From positions 1 through 64,000 of the IMG/VR virus record IMGVR_UViG_3300023202_000142: 64,000 nt of DNA; one strand, written 5' to 3'. This document shows positions 62,945 to 64,000 of the stretch, one piece after another; the stretch's first letter is position 1, and every line of letters begins with the position of its first letter. Below the pieces are notes generated by a model that worked only from the letters and a program-made list of their open reading frames with translations, was not told the origin of the DNA and made no database searches. Position numbers and translations under genes: made by a program. Source of the stretch: a virus.

Positions 62945-63186
62945 GCATCCAAGACCACATCAACGCATTCATCGGGGAATCGCCTCAACGCCCTCTCAGT
63001 GAAGCTGAGAGCGAATCTGCGATTCGCGCGCTGATCAATGACAAACTGAAACGAGCTGAGATGCTTCGAGGGATTGCCTCCGGCGACACCTTCGACGACA
63101 CCACTCGCGAGAAGCTGATGAAGTTCATCGACTCGGAGCACAAGGCCCACAAGCAGCTCCAGAAGCTTCTGGGCGGCGAATACTAG
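62941..63186 (+). CDS. tag-bearing helical protein, 81 aa
   Basis: TTG start by TTGA overlap. MSIQDHINAFIGESPQRPLS shares the tag layout with the gene upstream, suggesting tandem duplication and divergence. Helical body (KLKRAEMLRGIASGD). Confidence 0.75.
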   Translation: MSIQDHINAFIGESPQRPLSEAESESAIRALINDKLKRAEMLRGIASGDTFDDTTREKLMKFIDSEHKAHKQLQKLLGGEY

Positions 63187-63629
63187 TACGCTGCAGCCTT
63201 CTGTTCGAGCTGCTCGAAGATCTTCTGCTGGACCTCGGCCGACTCGCTGCTCTTCTTTTTCTTCGGCTCAGCCTTCGCTAGTGGCCGATCTGGCTCACCC
63301 TCACTCTCTGCCCCTCCTCCGGTCTCTTCGAGATCCACGGCAATCGCCGGGACAGACTCCCCCATTCCGAGCATCGATGCATGAATTGCAACGGTGACTC
63401 GCAACTCCCGGTTCTCATCTTCAAGGTCTTCGACATCCGTCTTGAGTCCGTTGATCTCCCCCAGCAACGACTCAACAATCAGCTTGTCGGACGCCATCGT
63501 GACCTCTTGAGCCTTCTCCTGGTCTCCCCTGGTGTCGAAGTACTGCACTGTTGCCGTAATGGCCGTTGCCACCGCGAGGATGACCGCAGCCCACGAAGGT
63601 GCATCTCGTTTCGCCTTCTCTTTGTCCAT
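63183..63629 (-). CDS. membrane-anchored coiled-coil protein, spanin-like layout, 148 aa
   Basis: A membrane helix at about 13-30 (WAAVILAVATAITATVQYF) follows a short basic N-terminus. A coil at 40-80 (SLLGEINGLKTDVEDLEDEN) and a Lys/Glu-rich tail follow. i-spanins share this layout, but no o-spanin is seen. Converges on the 62941 gene with a 4-nt overlap. Confidence 0.68.
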   Translation of the reverse strand: MDKEKAKRDAPSWAAVILAVATAITATVQYFDTRGDQEKAQEVTMASDKLIVESLLGEINGLKTDVEDLEDENRELRVTVAIHASMLGMGESVPAIAVDLEETGGGAESEGEPDRPLAKAEPKKKKSSESAEVQQKIFEQLEQKAAAY

Positions 63630-63639
63630 GATCCGTCCG

Positions 63640-63668
63640 TTGTTTCAGTCCCGGGTACACAGTATCTT
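63640..63668 (+). promoter_or_regulatory. promoter for the 63704 gene
   Basis: TTGTTT, 17 nt, TATCTT; TGGAGAAGC precedes the ATG. Confidence 0.5.
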
Positions 63669-63703
63669 CGGTGAAGTCTGGCTGACACGAAACTGGAGAA
63701 GCA

Positions 63704-64000
63704 ATGGCGAACCTGACCACAACCCTGATGGAGAACTTCCTCACGGAACGTGCTGACGAACCCAGTTGGATCGATGCGCTGTGGGATTTCGAGCGAAAGC
63801 TCGCCGAATACCTCCGCGGCTCGACAGACAGCAAGTACGCCAAGAAGATGAGGCGCAAGCCCAAGATCGGGCGCGCCGGAAGAGGAAAGGGTGCTTCCCT
63901 GGAGTACACTTTCGACGATGGCAAGATCACGTTCACGGCCAGTGTCGTTTCGGACAAGGACAAGATCCGCCTGGCATACTCGGGCAACCATCCCGGCCTG
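63704..64000 (+). CDS. tag-like hypothetical protein, partial at the window edge
   Basis: MANLTTTLMENFLTERADEP resembles the start of the 44521 protein. 99 codons visible; charged helix then a beta segment (GASLEYTFDDGKITFTASVV). The C-terminus is outside the window. Confidence 0.74.
   Translation, partial: MANLTTTLMENFLTERADEPSWIDALWDFERKLAEYLRGSTDSKYAKKMRRKPKIGRAGRGKGASLEYTFDDGKITFTASVVSDKDKIRLAYSGNHPGL

Overview
The window looks like part of a large, high-GC bacteriophage genome, most likely from an actinobacterial host. About 110 mostly small genes are packed with 1-4 nt stop/start overlaps. Several genes appear to lack a leader: a -10 hexamer sits about 6-7 nt before the ATG. There are 17 tRNA genes, ThyX, guanylate kinase, a DpdA-like transglycosylase and an NPPF-type DNA methyltransferase, and no host housekeeping loci. 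No capsid, tail, terminase, polymerase or integrase gene is visible, so this is an accessory, early and tRNA portion of a genome probably well over 100 kb.

Layout. The left arm (1-31,047) is almost all on the minus strand and divides into about nine transcription units. Each is headed by a promoter with TTGAC, a spacer carrying GTGCAC half-sites and an AT-rich -10. Most units add a GC-rich leader hairpin and a conserved AGGAGGTAGC just before the first start codon. Products are mainly small zinc-ribbon or acidic proteins of unknown function. Recognisable ones are an HExxH metalloprotease, an R2K-type ATP-grasp protein, a DUF3310 protein, a nucleotidyltransferase-fold protein and a DUF4942-like protein. 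The most striking unit runs from 12,630 to 7,751. It ends with a 571-aa Cas12 effector of the V-U1/V-M (Cas12m) type with an intact RuvC triad, followed on the same strand by a solitary CRISPR array of 14 repeats with very irregular spacers and no cas1 or cas2.

From 31,048 to 31,854 lies a gene-free divergent control region with two direct and two inverted copies of TCAAACTCCCCAT and a hairpin. It may be an origin or a master operator. The right arm (31,938-64,000) is on the plus strand, with exceptions noted in the entries. It begins with a long operon of small unknown genes and continues into a DNA-modification and nucleotide module (DpdA, methyltransferase, Gmk, ThyX). It ends with two tRNA clusters (8 + 9 genes), each preceded by a promoter, a tiny ORF, a terminator and a boxA-like element.

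A recurrent N-terminal tag of the form I-D-x-L-L-E-A is carried by at least a dozen otherwise unrelated proteins, mostly between 44.5 and 64 kb. They include HicA-like, ParB-like, ADP-ribosyltransferase-like and DUF5710-repeat proteins. The tag resembles the capsid-targeting sequence of T4 internal head proteins, so these may be packaged and injected effectors. Three genes are interrupted by what looks like one missing nucleotide, which could be assembly error or real decay.
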